Shown one piece after another: positions 23,981 through 34,044 of a DNA stretch of 64,000 bases. The DNA is from Pedobacter sp. SL55 (GTDB lineage: Bacteria; Bacteroidota; Bacteroidia; Sphingobacteriales; Sphingobacteriaceae): positions 4,030,001 to 4,094,000 of the forward strand of contig NZ_CP113059.1 of assembly GCF_026625705.1 (NCBI RefSeq). The letters are read 5' to 3'. The notes below the pieces were generated by a model. That model saw only the letters and a list, made by a program, of their open reading frames with translations, ran no database searches and was not told the origin of the DNA. A program made the translations under genes and the position numbers. The first letter of the stretch is position 1, and each line of letters starts with the position of its first letter.

Positions 23981-26117
23981 CTAATCTGGCATTAATGAAA
24001 AATCAATCTGGCGCTTAGATAAATCTACTTTTTTAACCTTAATCTGCACTTCATCACCCAGTTGATATTTACGTTTTTTACGCTGGCCAATTATGCAGTA
24101 GTTTTTTTCATCTAGCACATAAAAATCATCACTAATGTCACGTAAACGGATCATCCCTTCACATTTATTTTCTTCAATTTCTACATACATGCCCCACTCT
24201 GTTACTCCAGAAATGATGCCTGTGTAGATAGAGCCAATGTTTTCTTCCAAGTATTCGGCCTGTTTATATTTTACAGAAGCTCTTTCTGCATCGGCGGCAC
24301 GTTTTTCCATAGCAGATGAGTGTACGCTAGCCGCTTCAATTTCTTCTGCATTGGCCGATTTTCCACCATCAAGATATAAAGCTAACAGACGGTGCACCAT
24401 TACATCGGGATAACGACGAATAGGAGAAGTAAAATGAGTATAATATTCAAAAGCTAGACCATAATGACTGGTCTTTTTAGTGGTGTAAATAGCTTTAGCC
24501 ATTGATCTGATAGCCAAAGAAGTTAACAAATTCTGTTCTTTTTTACCTTCTACATCATTCATCAAAAAATTCAACGATTTGGCTATATCTTTATCAGATT
24601 TAGTAGCTTATCTTATAGCCAAAACGAGACGCAAACGTAGCAAAACTAGTGAGCGCTTCTAGGTTAGGAGAATCGTGCGAACGATAAACAAAAGTGTACT
24701 TTTGCTTTCCTTTACCCTTTTTAGCAATAAACTCGGCTACTTTTTTGTTGGCCAACAACATAAAATCTTCGATAAGCTTGTGCGCATCTTTACGTTCTTT
24801 TACGTAAACGCCTATAGGTTTACCAAAATCATCGAGCTTAAATTTAACTTCAGCATTTTCGAAACTGATGGCTCCATTTTTAAACTTCGCATCTCTAAGT
24901 ACGTAAGCTATTTCGTTTAATTTTAATATTTCCTCTGCGTAATCTCCAGATTTAGTTTCAATTACCTCTTGTGCTTCTTCGTAAGTAAAACGCCTATTAG
25001 AATGAATTACGGTACGTCCAAACCATTGGTCGTGAATATTAGCTTGGTCATCCATCTCAAAAACAGCGGCAAAACACAACTTATCTTCATTGGGGCGTAA
25101 CGAACATACCCCGTTACTTAATCTTTCTGGCAACATCGGTATTACTCGATCTACCAAGTAAACTGAAGTTGCTCTATGTTCTGCCTCTTTATCTAAGCTA
25201 CTATTTGGGGTTACATAATGAGAAACATCAGCAATGTGCACCCCTATTTCATAATGTCCGTTATCCAACTTTTTAAAGGAAATAGCATCATCAAAGTCCT
25301 TTGCATCAATAGGATCTATGGTAAAAGTTACCGTATCTCTAAAATCTCTACGGTTTTTCAAATCAGCTTCACTAACTTGTTCAGGAATAGCGTTCGCTTC
25401 CTTTTCTACTTCAGATGGAAAACTTAAAGGGAAACCATATTCGGCTAAGATGGCATTCATCTCGGTGTTGTTTTCGCCCTGTTCTCCTAAAATATGAATA
25501 ATTTTTCCTATCGGATTTTTAGCTCCCTCTGGCCAATCTGCAAGCGCTACCTGAACCTTTTGACCATTTTTAGCTCCGTTTAAATCGCTTAACGGCACAA
25601 AAATATCATGGTGCATTTTTCTATCATCAGGAATAACAAAAGCAAAACGATCTGAAACCTTGGCTACACCAATAAATTCTGTTTTGGCACGCTTTAATAT
25701 TTCTACAATTTCGCCTTCGTTTCTTCTGCCGCCACTTTTCTTGGCAAAAACGTAAACTTTTACCTTATCGCCATGCAGTGCATTTCTTAACTTTCTGGGC
25801 GCAACAAAAATATCTTTTTCAAACTCGTCATCTGGTACAATAAAAGCAGAACCATCTGCCGTCATATCAACCGTACCAGTTACAAACGTTTTTAGATCTT
25901 TCATTTTAAACTTACCGCGTTCGGGCCTTACAAACAGGCCTTTCTCGGTTTGTTCTATCAATACTTCTAAAATTGTATCTATAGATGCTTTATCGTCTAG
26001 GTTTAAGCGAGCTGCAACTTGCTTGTGATTAAGTGCTATATTCTTATTTTTCTCAAAAACATCGCTTATTAGCTGAGTAAGAACAAGTTTAAACTGAGCA
26101 TTTTTGTTTTTTGCCAT
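23981..26117 (-). pseudogene. rnr: Ribonuclease R, split by a one-base insertion
   Basis: From the ATG at 26117 (MAKNKNAQFKLVLTQLISDV) the frame gives the N-terminal helix-turn-helix, cold-shock domains and the RNB catalytic core (DPIDAKDFDDAISFK, then EIGVHIADVSHYV). It ends prematurely at 24600 after FASRFGYKISY. The other frame continues TKSDKDIAKSLNFLMNDVEG, then SIAIRSMAKAIYTT-like IRSMAKAIYTT, HFTSPIRRYPDVMVHR and the S1 domain to 23981. An extra T at 24605 (AGC-T-ACT) breaks the frame. Joined, the protein is about 710 residues, usual for RNase R, a 3'-5' exonuclease for structured RNA. Real loss or sequencing error cannot be told apart. Confidence 0.9.
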
Positions 26118-26241
26118 AATCGTTTTCCAATTGTACCGAAGATAACAAAAGTAGGCGTTTAATTGTGTTTTTAGGTTGCTTTTTAATGCGATTAGCCTAA
26201 AACGGTTAGCACAATTAAAATTTATCATTAGGGCATAAACA

Positions 26242-26272
26242 AAAACAGCCCAGGAAACCCTGAGCTGTTTTG
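26242..26272 (-). terminator. Terminator for the propeller lipoprotein gene
   Basis: On the minus strand AAACAGCTCAGG pairs with CCTGGGCTGTTT and is followed by T's. One mismatch in the stem. Confidence 0.7.
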
Positions 26273-26290
26273 TACAAATTTTTAAATTAT

Positions 26291-27508
26291 CTATATCTTT
26301 TTCAAATCAAAGATATAGGTGCCTCTATCGCCACAAGCCACAATTACCGTACTGCCTATTACCCTAGATTTAAGCACATTAAAACTGCCACCAAATGTTG
26401 TTGGAAAATGTATTCGTGCTAATATTTTAATTTTATCGTTCTCAATTTGAGCTACTATTAAACTACTGCCAGTAGAAATGTATATTTTATCGTTTACTAT
26501 AGATATGGAATTGATAGAACCCGCCACATCTACTTGATGCAAAACTGCGTTACTACTTTTATCTACATAAATTAGATAATAGTTATTGCCAAAAAGAAAA
26601 TTCCCATTTGGTGTTGAAGCTACCGAACCTATACCTTCTTGGTTGCTTGGGATGATCCAATGTTTGTAATTACCAATTACCGCTGTGGTAGGGTTAAATG
26701 TTGCATAGCTGTATCCATTTGTTGCAATGATATCGTTATTAGAAAAAGTAATAGACTTTACCTCGCCATACGATTGAAATGCAGTTTTTGTAGCTGTTTG
26801 ACCGGAAAAAGAAATGATGCTAATACCTCCATTATTTGCAGAAGCCGCATAAAGCTTACCGTTGCTTTCGTTATATTTAATGTCTTTTGTAGAATAACCC
26901 TGCAAGCCAACCACTTGTGCCTGAGTTAAACTATTGCCCTCTACTTTAATGATACCAGCCACTGATGGTGCTGGTAAATTATAATTTTCGTGAGTTTCAA
27001 GATCCATTCCGAGATAAAGGCGACCGTTGCCATTGCTTAAACAAGTTACATCTGCCTCGGTAGTACTCACAGCAGAAACCAGTTGTGGCGTACCCGATGC
27101 TTGTAATTGAAAAATATCTACACCACCACCGTAAGCTTCGCCTGGGGTTTGATAAGCAATAGCATAATAATTACCATAGGGAGAAACTTCTAGTGCACTT
27201 AACGCATTATTGTTTACACCAACTTGGGGCGCAATTTTTCCTTTGTAAACCAATTGATATGGGAAAGCAGGAGTTAACGCATCAGTAGTTACATTATCAT
27301 TTAATGTTGCAGCGTTAGCCTGAAAATTCAAAACCAGACCTTCATTATTCAGATCTACACGGTTTGCAACATTTGAATTATTGATTTTGATAATTTTTGC
27401 GGCATTATCTAATTCTACAGCTGTTAAATCTTGTGTTTCTTTTTTACAAGAGTAAATGGTTGTAGAAAATAAAACGGAAGCAACTAGCAGAAACCTCTTT
27501 TTTAACAT
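26291..27508 (-). CDS. Beta-propeller-type lipoprotein
   Basis: Starting at the ATG at 27508 the protein reads MLKKRFLLVASVLFSTTIYSCKK, a lipoprotein signal with Cys at about residue 21. About 405 residues in total. Repeated 45-50-residue units carry features such as SPYGNYYAIAYQTPGEAYGG, GGISIISFSGQTATKTAFQ, STPNGNFLFGNNYYLIYVDK and GDRGTYIFDLKKI. These look like blades of a WD40/LVIVP-like propeller. A longer frame from 27634 would add a hydrophobic, Cys-rich leader, less plausible. Function unknown; outer-membrane or periplasmic face. Confidence 0.8.
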   Translation of the reverse strand: MLKKRFLLVASVLFSTTIYSCKKETQDLTAVELDNAAKIIKINNSNVANRVDLNNEGLVLNFQANAATLNDNVTTDALTPAFPYQLVYKGKIAPQVGVNNNALSALEVSPYGNYYAIAYQTPGEAYGGGVDIFQLQASGTPQLVSAVSTTEADVTCLSNGNGRLYLGMDLETHENYNLPAPSVAGIIKVEGNSLTQAQVVGLQGYSTKDIKYNESNGKLYAASANNGGISIISFSGQTATKTAFQSYGEVKSITFSNNDIIATNGYSYATFNPTTAVIGNYKHWIIPSNQEGIGSVASTPNGNFLFGNNYYLIYVDKSSNAVLHQVDVAGSINSISIVNDKIYISTGSSLIVAQIENDKIKILARIHFPTTFGGSFNVLKSRVIGSTVIVACGDRGTYIFDLKKI

Positions 27509-27682
27509 TCTCTTTTCTAAAATTTTATAAAAACATAGAAAAAATAGTACCAAAAACAGTTGTGAAAGGTAAAACGTTCTGAACCAACAATCAGCCATTT
27601 TTCTCACAACCAATAAGTGTAGAAAAAATTTCAAGCTGGGGAAAATACTCTTTTTTTGAGTAAAAAATTACCCAGTGAAAAA

Positions 27683-29395
27683 TTAGAAATTACCCGGTAT
27701 GGCATCTATTAATTTTTGCGTGTAGGCTGCTTTAGGACTTTTATAAATCTCCTCCGGAAAGCCTTGCTCCTCTATTTTCCCTTTGTTCATGATAATCATT
27801 CGATCTGAAATATGCTTAACTACGGCCAAATCATGAGAGATAAAAATATAGGTTAAGCCAAATTCTTCCTGCAAATCTCTCAGTAAATTTAAAACCTGCG
27901 CTTGTACAGAAACATCTAAAGCAGAAACTGATTCGTCGCAAACAATAAACTTAGGTTTAAGTGCCAAAGCTCGGGCAATAACAATACGTTGTCTTTGGCC
28001 GCCAGAAAACTCATGCGGATAGCGATTAAAATGCTCTGCTCCTAAGTTTACCTTTTCTAGCAGTTGAATTACATGCGCCCTTCTTTCCGCATCATTAGCA
28101 TAAACACCATGAACAATTAGTGGCTCCATAACAGATTGCCCAACCGTAATTTTAGGATTTAGCGATGAGTATGGATCTTGGAAAATTAACTGCACATCTC
28201 GCCTTAATTTTCTAAGCTCCTTTTTATTCAAATTAGTAATGTCATTACCATCAAAAATCAGTTTACCAGAAGTAGGCTCAACCAAGCGTAAAATGGTTCT
28301 GCCTAAGGTAGTTTTACCACAGCCAGATTCGCCCACTAAACCTAAAGTCTCTCCCGGAAAAACATCAAACGAAACTTGATCAACTGCTTTTACAAAATCT
28401 TGCGTTTTACCAAACAAACCTTTTTTTATGGGGTACCAAGTACATAAATCTTGTACTTTTAAAATTGGCTCTTGACTATACAGTTTAGCTCTTCTTTGGT
28501 TGACTTCTTCTTGGGTAAAAGTATTTTTATCTAGCAAATGCTGTAAACCCACTTCTTTGTCTTCGTTTAGAAAATCTGCAACAGTTGGCAATTTTTTAAG
28601 CAATCTTTTAGGCGATGGGCGACAAGCCAGTAAGCCTTTTGTATAGGGATGCTGAGGATTTTCGAATAATTGTTTTGCGGCACCTTGCTCTACAATATCG
28701 CCTTTGTACATTACCATCAGTTCGTCAGCAATTTCGCTCATTAGCCCCAAATCATGAGAAATGAAAATCATAGCCATGTTACGTTCGGTCTTTAAACGAG
28801 CCAATAACTGGAGAATAGTTTTTTGAACGGTAACGTCAAGCGCTGTAGTGGGTTCGTCGGCGATAAGTAGTTCTGGATTGCAGCTTAAAGCCATTGCAAT
28901 CATTACCCTTTGTTTTTGTCCGCCAGAGAGTTGGTGCGGATAGCTGTCGAAAATATTCTCTGGTCGTGGTAATTGCACTTCCTTAAATAAATTGATGGTG
29001 TGCGTTTTGGCAGTTTGCTTATCCACCTGTTGGTGTAACATAATCGCCTCCCTAACTTGCTCTCCGCATGTAAAAACTGGGTTTAGCGAAGTCATGGGCT
29101 CCTGAAAGATCATGGCTATTTTATTGCCGCGATATTTTCTGATTTCTTGGTCGCTTAAATGAAGTAAATCAATACTATCTAAATTAATTTCGCCAGCTAT
29201 TTTTGCATTCTTGCTATCGTGCAAACGCATGATAGAGAAAGAAGTAACGGATTTACCAGAACCAGACTCGCCAACAATGCCTAAAACTTTGCCTTTTTCG
29301 AGACTGAAGCTAACTTTATGAACGGTTTCTAACCAGGTTTTATCTTCTTGGTTATAAAATTTTACGGCAAGATCTTTTACTTTAAGCATTAGCAA
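27683..29395 (-). CDS. ABC transporter ATP-binding protein with two ATPase domains (Opp/Dpp type)
   Basis: The 570-residue protein fuses two nucleotide-binding domains. Domain one has [23 protein letters not shown] and [12 protein letters not shown]; domain two has [29 protein letters not shown] and [12 protein letters not shown]. This layout equals DppD-DppF or GsiA and normally energises peptide or nickel import. No permease or binding protein gene is adjacent. The start [13 protein letters not shown] could also be the second Met (MLKVK). Cytoplasmic face of the inner membrane. The 67-residue membrane gene upstream ends 3 bp before it. Confidence 0.93.
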   Translation of the reverse strand: MLMLKVKDLAVKFYNQEDKTWLETVHKVSFSLEKGKVLGIVGESGSGKSVTSFSIMRLHDSKNAKIAGEINLDSIDLLHLSDQEIRKYRGNKIAMIFQEPMTSLNPVFTCGEQVREAIMLHQQVDKQTAKTHTINLFKEVQLPRPENIFDSYPHQLSGGQKQRVMIAMALSCNPELLIADEPTTALDVTVQKTILQLLARLKTERNMAMIFISHDLGLMSEIADELMVMYKGDIVEQGAAKQLFENPQHPYTKGLLACRPSPKRLLKKLPTVADFLNEDKEVGLQHLLDKNTFTQEEVNQRRAKLYSQEPILKVQDLCTWYPIKKGLFGKTQDFVKAVDQVSFDVFPGETLGLVGESGCGKTTLGRTILRLVEPTSGKLIFDGNDITNLNKKELRKLRRDVQLIFQDPYSSLNPKITVGQSVMEPLIVHGVYANDAERRAHVIQLLEKVNLGAEHFNRYPHEFSGGQRQRIVIARALALKPKFIVCDESVSALDVSVQAQVLNLLRDLQEEFGLTYIFISHDLAVVKHISDRMIIMNKGKIEEQGFPEEIYKSPKAAYTQKLIDAIPGNF

Positions 29396-29398
29396 CGA

Positions 29399-29602
29399 TT
29401 AGCTTTGAATTTGTCTGATAAAAAAATAGATTAAGGCAGCAGCTGACACGAAAAAAGCTAACAATCCACCAATAAACAATAGGCCGTTCAATTGAGGATG
29501 GATAGGCGTCGAGAAGCCAATGCCAATACTGAACCAAGAAAGAACTAAAGCCAATAAAGAAAAAAACATTTTTAAAGCAAAGCTATTTTTTTCACGTTTC
29601 AT
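29399..29602 (-). CDS. Small two-helix membrane protein
   Basis: The 67-residue product (MKREKNSFALKMFFSLLALV start, IQS end) has two hydrophobic segments (about residues 11-29 and 38-63) joined by a short loop (STPIHPQLNG). No family is recognised. It ends 3 bp before the ABC ATPase gene and starts 12 bp after the exonuclease gene on the same strand, so it is co-transcribed. Confidence 0.6.
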   Translation of the reverse strand: MKREKNSFALKMFFSLLALVLSWFSIGIGFSTPIHPQLNGLLFIGGLLAFFVSAAALIYFFIRQIQS

Positions 29603-29614
29603 AAAAACACACGA

Positions 29615-30328
29615 TTACTTCACTAAAGTAATATTTTCTGGCGGAATTACAGGCAATCCTTTAAAACGTAATAAAATTTGTGCTGTAGTTATCAAATCAT
29701 TTTCGCAATATCCTGCAATTCTTGCCAAATCTTTGTCTTGGTAATATACTTCTTTTACCTTACTGCCATCAATATCATTTTTTGGTGTGGGCAAATCGAA
29801 AATTGCTGCGAGCAAATTTAGCGAGGTGTAGTTTTTGTAATCGCCAAATTTCCAGAGTTCCATGGTATCTAAATGGTTAATTTCCCAAGGTTTTTTGCCT
29901 GTTATTTGTAGTTGATGAGGAATAGGCAATCCGTTAATGAGCATTCTTCTGCACAAATAAGGAAAATCGAACTCTTTGCCGTTGTGTGCACAAAGCTGAA
30001 GGTTTTTAGATTGCTTACTTAATAAACTGATGAATTGTTTGAGGATCGTTTTTTCATTGCTATCTGCAAATGAACAGACCCTTAAATGAATTTGTTTACG
30101 CTCTAAATGATAAATGCCAATGCTTATACAAACTATTTTGCCAAACTCTGCCCAAATGCCTGCTTTTTCATAAAATTCATTTGCGGTTTGTTCTTGTTTA
30201 CGTTGGTATCGACTTTTCTGTTCCCATAAATCTTGAAGGTGCGGCGATAATTCGTCAAAGCTTTCCTTTTGCGGAACGGTTTCAATATCGATGACAAAGA
30301 CATTGTTGAGTTTAAGGTCTTTTAACAT
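29615..30328 (-). CDS. Predicted 3'-5' exonuclease (PolB-exo2 family, RNase H fold)
   Basis: The 237-residue protein has exonuclease motifs: VFVIDIETVPQ (D14, E16), LQLCAHNGKEFDFPYLCRRM and DLARIAGYCENDLITTAQIL. These are Exo I, II and III of the DEDDy type, matching the DNA_pol_B_exo2 family. In Bacteroidota the stand-alone protein is presumed to act in DNA repair or RNA processing; role unproven. It is the first gene of a three-gene minus-strand run with the small membrane protein and the ABC ATPase, though the linkage may only be convenience. Confidence 0.85.
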   Translation of the reverse strand: MLKDLKLNNVFVIDIETVPQKESFDELSPHLQDLWEQKSRYQRKQEQTANEFYEKAGIWAEFGKIVCISIGIYHLERKQIHLRVCSFADSNEKTILKQFISLLSKQSKNLQLCAHNGKEFDFPYLCRRMLINGLPIPHQLQITGKKPWEINHLDTMELWKFGDYKNYTSLNLLAAIFDLPTPKNDIDGSKVKEVYYQDKDLARIAGYCENDLITTAQILLRFKGLPVIPPENITLVK

Positions 30329-30389
30329 AATAGCTCGGATAGATGTATATCCAAATTACTAAAATTTTCTGAATTATTGCTGCTTTAAT

Positions 30390-30679
30390 TCTCCCGCAGA
30401 TTTTCGCTGATGTGTCCGCAGATTAAATAAAAAAAATTGAACCACCTAAGACACCTTAGCACACTTTAGTTTTAATTATTTCTCCCGCAGATTTTCGCTG
30501 ATGTGTCCGCAGATTAAGGAAGATGATCCAACATTATGCTTAAGTGGACTTAGGTTTCTAAGGTGGTACAAACTAAGTCCTCATTTTTTTGATTAACTTG
30601 AATAATTATTTCTCCCGCAGATTTTCGCCGATGTATCCGCAGATTAAGGAAGATGACCCAACATTATGCTTAATTGGAC
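30390..30679. repeat. Three-copy direct repeat with inverted ends
   Basis: A 37-bp unit (start TCTCCCGCAGATTTTCGC, end GTCCGCAGATTAA) occurs at 30390-30426, 30481-30517 and 30611-30647. Copies 1 and 2 are identical and copy 3 has two changes. Copies 2 and 3 extend through AACATTATGCTTAA to about 95 bp. ACCACCTAAGACACC near 30441 pairs with GGTGTCTTAGGTGGT near 30684-30698. Gene-free segment between exonuclease and arginine decarboxylase. Confidence 0.8.
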
Positions 30680-30747
30680 TTAGGTGTCTTAGGTGGTTAA
30701 TAAAAACAAAAAATCCCTCCCAAAATGGAAAGGATTCATAAGCTCGG

Positions 30748-30779
30748 TCTTTATTCTTTGCTCCTTATTCTTTATTCCA
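30748..30779 (-). repeat. Purine-rich repeat at a stop codon, copy 1
   Basis: Minus strand reads GAATAAAGAATAAGGAGCAA AGAATAAAGA (two pieces), starting immediately after the arginine decarboxylase stop. Similar tracts start right after asnS (36948) and the 48366 lipoprotein gene (48924), in the same orientation relative to the gene. Confidence 0.7.
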
Positions 30780-30780
30780 G

Positions 30781-32172
30781 TTAAACGTAACCTAAAATTT
30801 TAAGTACTTGCTTACTGTTTTGCTCTTCTCCAAAAACTTCGAAATTAAAAGTTTCATCGCGGTTGCGGCGAATAATTACGTGTTTAGGACTAGGCAACAA
30901 ACAGTGATGAATACCTCCATAACCGCTCAATACTTCCTGATAAGCGCCAGTATTAAAAAAGCCCAAATACTGCACCTTACGGGTTTTAGGCATAAATACA
31001 CTGTTCATGTGCGCTTCTTGGTTGTAATAATCCTGACCATCGCAAGTAATACCACCTAAGTTTACACGTTCGTACTCTGCATCCCAATTGTTTATAGGAA
31101 GCAATATATATTTTTGGTTTAATGCCCAAACATCTGGCAAGTTGGTAATGAATGAACCATCTAACATCAACCATTTTTCACGGTCGTTTTGTTGCTTGCG
31201 ACCCAATACTTTGTATAAAATTCCAGAAGCTTCCGCAACTGTATATTTACCAAACTCTGTAATGATATCGGGTTCAACTACGTCGTGCTCGGCACAGATT
31301 TCTTTGATACGCTTTACAATTTCGTTTACCATGTACTCGTAGTCGAAATCGAACACCAAACTATCTTTAAATGGCATACCGCCACCAATATCTAATGTAT
31401 CTAACTCTGGATTGATTTTCTTGAACTTGCAATACAAAGTCACATATTTCTCTAACTCGTTCCAATAATAAGGCGAATCCGTAATACCAGAATTAATAAA
31501 GAAGTGTAATAATTTTACTCTAAAGTTCGGATTAGCAGCAACTTTGTTATTATAAAACTCAATTACATCCTCCATTCTAACACCTAAACGAGAGGTATAA
31601 AACTGCGAATCTGGTTGTTCTTCTGCCGCAATGCGGATACCTAAATTGCAAGGCGTATCCATCTCAATCTCGTCATCGTAAAGATTGAACTCCTCTTTGT
31701 TGTCTAAAACTGGAATAATATTCCTATAACCGTCATGCAACATATCGATAATATATTGCTTGTATTGAAAAGTTTTAAAGCCATTACAAATGATGGTAGT
31801 TTCTTTGGTTAGGTTACCCTTTTTCTCCAAAGCCTCAATCATTGGCATATCAAAAGCCGACGAAGTTTCTAAGTGAATATCGTTCTTTAACGCTTCTTCA
31901 ACAATGTGCTTAAAATGTGAACTTTTAGTACAATAACAGTATTTATAATCGCCACGGTAATTGTTCTTAATAATGGCCTGCTGAAACAACAGTTTTGCCT
32001 GCTGAATTTTCTTGCTTACCATAGGCAAGTAAGTGAAACGCAATGGCGTACCATAGGTTTCAATCATTTCCATCAAGTTTAAATCGTGGAAATATAATTC
32101 ATCATCTATAATGCTGTAACCTTCTTGCGGGAAGCCAACACTCAGATCAAGGAACTCTTCGTAACTCTGCAT
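30781..32172 (-). CDS. Arginine decarboxylase (PLP-dependent, fold III)
   Basis: The 463-residue protein matches the short Bacteroidota arginine decarboxylase. The PLP-lysine is likely K83 in YCYCTKSSHFKHIVEEAL. Other landmarks are CNGFKTFQYKQYI, NLGIRIAAEEQ, TLDIGGGMPFKD (phosphate-binding Gly-rich loop), and the C-terminal GITCDGQDYYNQEAHM with the second active-site segment. It converts arginine to agmatine for polyamine synthesis. It is shorter than SpeA. A terminal purine-rich repeat follows the stop. No obvious polyamine-pathway partner is adjacent. Confidence 0.86.
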   Translation of the reverse strand: MQSYEEFLDLSVGFPQEGYSIIDDELYFHDLNLMEMIETYGTPLRFTYLPMVSKKIQQAKLLFQQAIIKNNYRGDYKYCYCTKSSHFKHIVEEALKNDIHLETSSAFDMPMIEALEKKGNLTKETTIICNGFKTFQYKQYIIDMLHDGYRNIIPVLDNKEEFNLYDDEIEMDTPCNLGIRIAAEEQPDSQFYTSRLGVRMEDVIEFYNNKVAANPNFRVKLLHFFINSGITDSPYYWNELEKYVTLYCKFKKINPELDTLDIGGGMPFKDSLVFDFDYEYMVNEIVKRIKEICAEHDVVEPDIITEFGKYTVAEASGILYKVLGRKQQNDREKWLMLDGSFITNLPDVWALNQKYILLPINNWDAEYERVNLGGITCDGQDYYNQEAHMNSVFMPKTRKVQYLGFFNTGAYQEVLSGYGGIHHCLLPSPKHVIIRRNRDETFNFEVFGEEQNSKQVLKILGYV

Positions 32173-33018
32173 TGTCTAAAAATTTTTGCAAAAATGTAAT
32201 TTTAATTCGAGAAATAGCTTGCCCAACAAATATTTTTACACAGAACAACTATATAAAGTAATTGGTTTTTGGATGTTTGGCTTTTAGCTTTCTGGTTTTG
32301 GGCATATCAAAAGTAATTTCGACAGTGTGTTGGCAGCCAAAATTGCACTTTTTAAATCTTTCTATTTAACCCCTTATTGGCATTTAAAAGAACTATAAGC
32401 CCGCTACATACTTTTATGAACAGATTGTTCGCTATTATTTAACATACCGATAAATAAATAGATGGTTGCGGCAAGCAGATTTGGTTGATAAAAGCACCTA
32501 AATAAGCTTCGCTACTGCCCGAACTATCTGTATTATCCTAAAACCACCTCAACAACCCCTATAAATAACAAAAGCCAATCAAAAACTGACTGGCTTTATA
32601 TAGGTTGTTTAGGTTTAGTTTAATATTTTTTCAAAAGTAATCTTGTTTTATGAAAAAGCTCTGGCCATCCAACCAGAGCTTTAATCAAACCAAATATAAA
32701 TGTACTTTTTTGTATGAACACAACAAATATAGCGCTTAATTTTTAAATTCAAAACAATTTTCAATTATTATTTTAATTTTTTTTAACTAAAAATCAAAAA
32801 AATACAATAAAATAGCTTCAAAAAATCAAACAAAACAACTTAAAAACAAAAAAATTAAATAAATCAATTAAAAACACATAAAAAACAAACAAAAAATCAA
32901 ATTAAATCAATAAATACACAAAAAAAACATAAAAAAACAAAGAGTAATAACAGATTTTACACCAAAAAAATATACACATTTAAAAAAATCATAAAAAAAA
33001 CCACAAATAAACAAAGTG
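32173..33018. other. Gene-free, G-poor A-rich gap with two hairpins
   Basis: Nearly 850 bp without a credible gene. A hairpin at 32571-32597 (AAAGCCAATC / GACTGGCTTT, one mismatch) and another at 32655-32682 (AAAGCTCTGG / CCAGAGCTTT, 8-nt loop) lie in the middle. From about 32740 to 33010 the plus strand is dominated by A with almost no G, in runs of 4-8 A's separated by C or T. Confidence 0.7.
32655..32682 (-). terminator. Strong hairpin, possible minus-strand terminator
   Basis: A perfect 10-bp stem (AAAGCTCTGG / CCAGAGCTTT) with an 8-nt loop. On the minus strand it is followed by five T's. No gene ends near it on that strand, so it may be a transcribed RNA's end or a repeat. Confidence 0.4.
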
Positions 33019-33026
33019 TATATTTG
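33019..33026 (+). promoter_or_regulatory. TATATTTG -7 box, degenerate kinase gene
   Basis: A consensus box 28 bp before the ATG at 33055, at the downstream border of the A-rich tract. Confidence 0.55.
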
Positions 33027-33054
33027 CTTAGGCAATAGAAATCAAAAATAGAAG

Positions 33055-34044
33055 ATGGATAAATTTGAGGTCACAAAAAACACTTCGTTAGTTAATTCTC
33101 TAACTCTAATAAATCAACTAATGATCAAAAGTTTAGATTTTTCTAATTCATTTACCATTATCGTTAACGAGCAACAGGCTTTTATCTATCCCGAACATCT
33201 AGAAAAAGAACTAAATAGCTTTAAAGAAGACGCTTTAAAAGAAATTTTAGACAAAAAAGAAGTGTACACTTGGTCTACAACACCCAAAAACGATCTTACT
33301 CTTGGGCTTAGTTACATCAGCGCACCGCTAATGTCGTCTACAGCCAATAGAATTGGCGCTCTAATTTTAACCTACAACAAACTAAAAACCTTTACAACAG
33401 ACGAAATTTCAACAGTTTCGCACTTTGCTCAAATCACAGCCAACACAATAGAGAAAGACCTGGAAATCCAAAACATGCAAAAAACATTTACCGATTTTCT
33501 GCACAAAACCATACATGATCTTAAAAATCCGCTTACTTCTATTGCATTAACCGCAGAATTATTAAAGAAAAAATCGGAAGACCCTAAAATGATATTAGGT
33601 TTTTCTGACAAACTTGATAGGGCAAGCAAAAGACTTTTCTCTAATCTGGAAGACCTCAAAACCACATTCCCCTTAGCAGAACAAAGCAGTTTTAAACTAA
33701 GCGTAACCGAAATAAACCTGAGCACACTAGTAAGCGACATTAAAAACAGTTGCCCTGCAATACATATAAATATCAAAAAAGACAACCCCGTAGTGATTTA
33801 TGGAGATTACTCCAAATTGAAGCAAGCCATTACTCAACTAATAGCAGCTAAAAATTGCAATACGATTGATATTGAACTGCACACCAGAGAAAACAACAGC
33901 GAAATCAAAATATATAACACCGAAACTACTAATGTTAGCGACGCCGCTTTTTTAATTGGAAAATTGTTGATAGAAATGCACAGAGGAAAAATAGAAAACC
34001 AGGAAAATGGCTACCTAGTTTGCTTTCCTTTAAACAAATCGTAA
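33055..34044 (+). CDS. Histidine-kinase-like protein with degenerate ATPase domain
   Basis: Residues 1-135 resemble a GAF domain (TIIVNEQQAFIYPEHL, GALILTYNKLKTFTTDEIST). A HisKA-like segment follows with the phosphorylatable His at 154 (KTIHDLKNPLTSIALTAELL). The C-terminal part corresponds to a HATPase_c by position, but the N box (where NxxxNAxKFT is expected) reads YSKLKQAITQLIAAKNCNTI. No DxGxG or GxGLG motif is visible. It could be a non-catalytic partner or dimerisation module. No membrane segments. The 3' end overlaps the convergent kinase gene by 34 bp. Short for a kinase (329). Confidence 0.75.
   Translation: MDKFEVTKNTSLVNSLTLINQLMIKSLDFSNSFTIIVNEQQAFIYPEHLEKELNSFKEDALKEILDKKEVYTWSTTPKNDLTLGLSYISAPLMSSTANRIGALILTYNKLKTFTTDEISTVSHFAQITANTIEKDLEIQNMQKTFTDFLHKTIHDLKNPLTSIALTAELLKKKSEDPKMILGFSDKLDRASKRLFSNLEDLKTTFPLAEQSSFKLSVTEINLSTLVSDIKNSCPAIHINIKKDNPVVIYGDYSKLKQAITQLIAAKNCNTIDIELHTRENNSEIKIYNTETTNVSDAAFLIGKLLIEMHRGKIENQENGYLVCFPLNKS

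Noticed and set aside
30390..30650. Possible CRISPR array
   Set aside because: There are only three copies with unequal gaps (91 and 130 bp), long shared extensions and no cas gene. It is an ordinary duplicated repeat.
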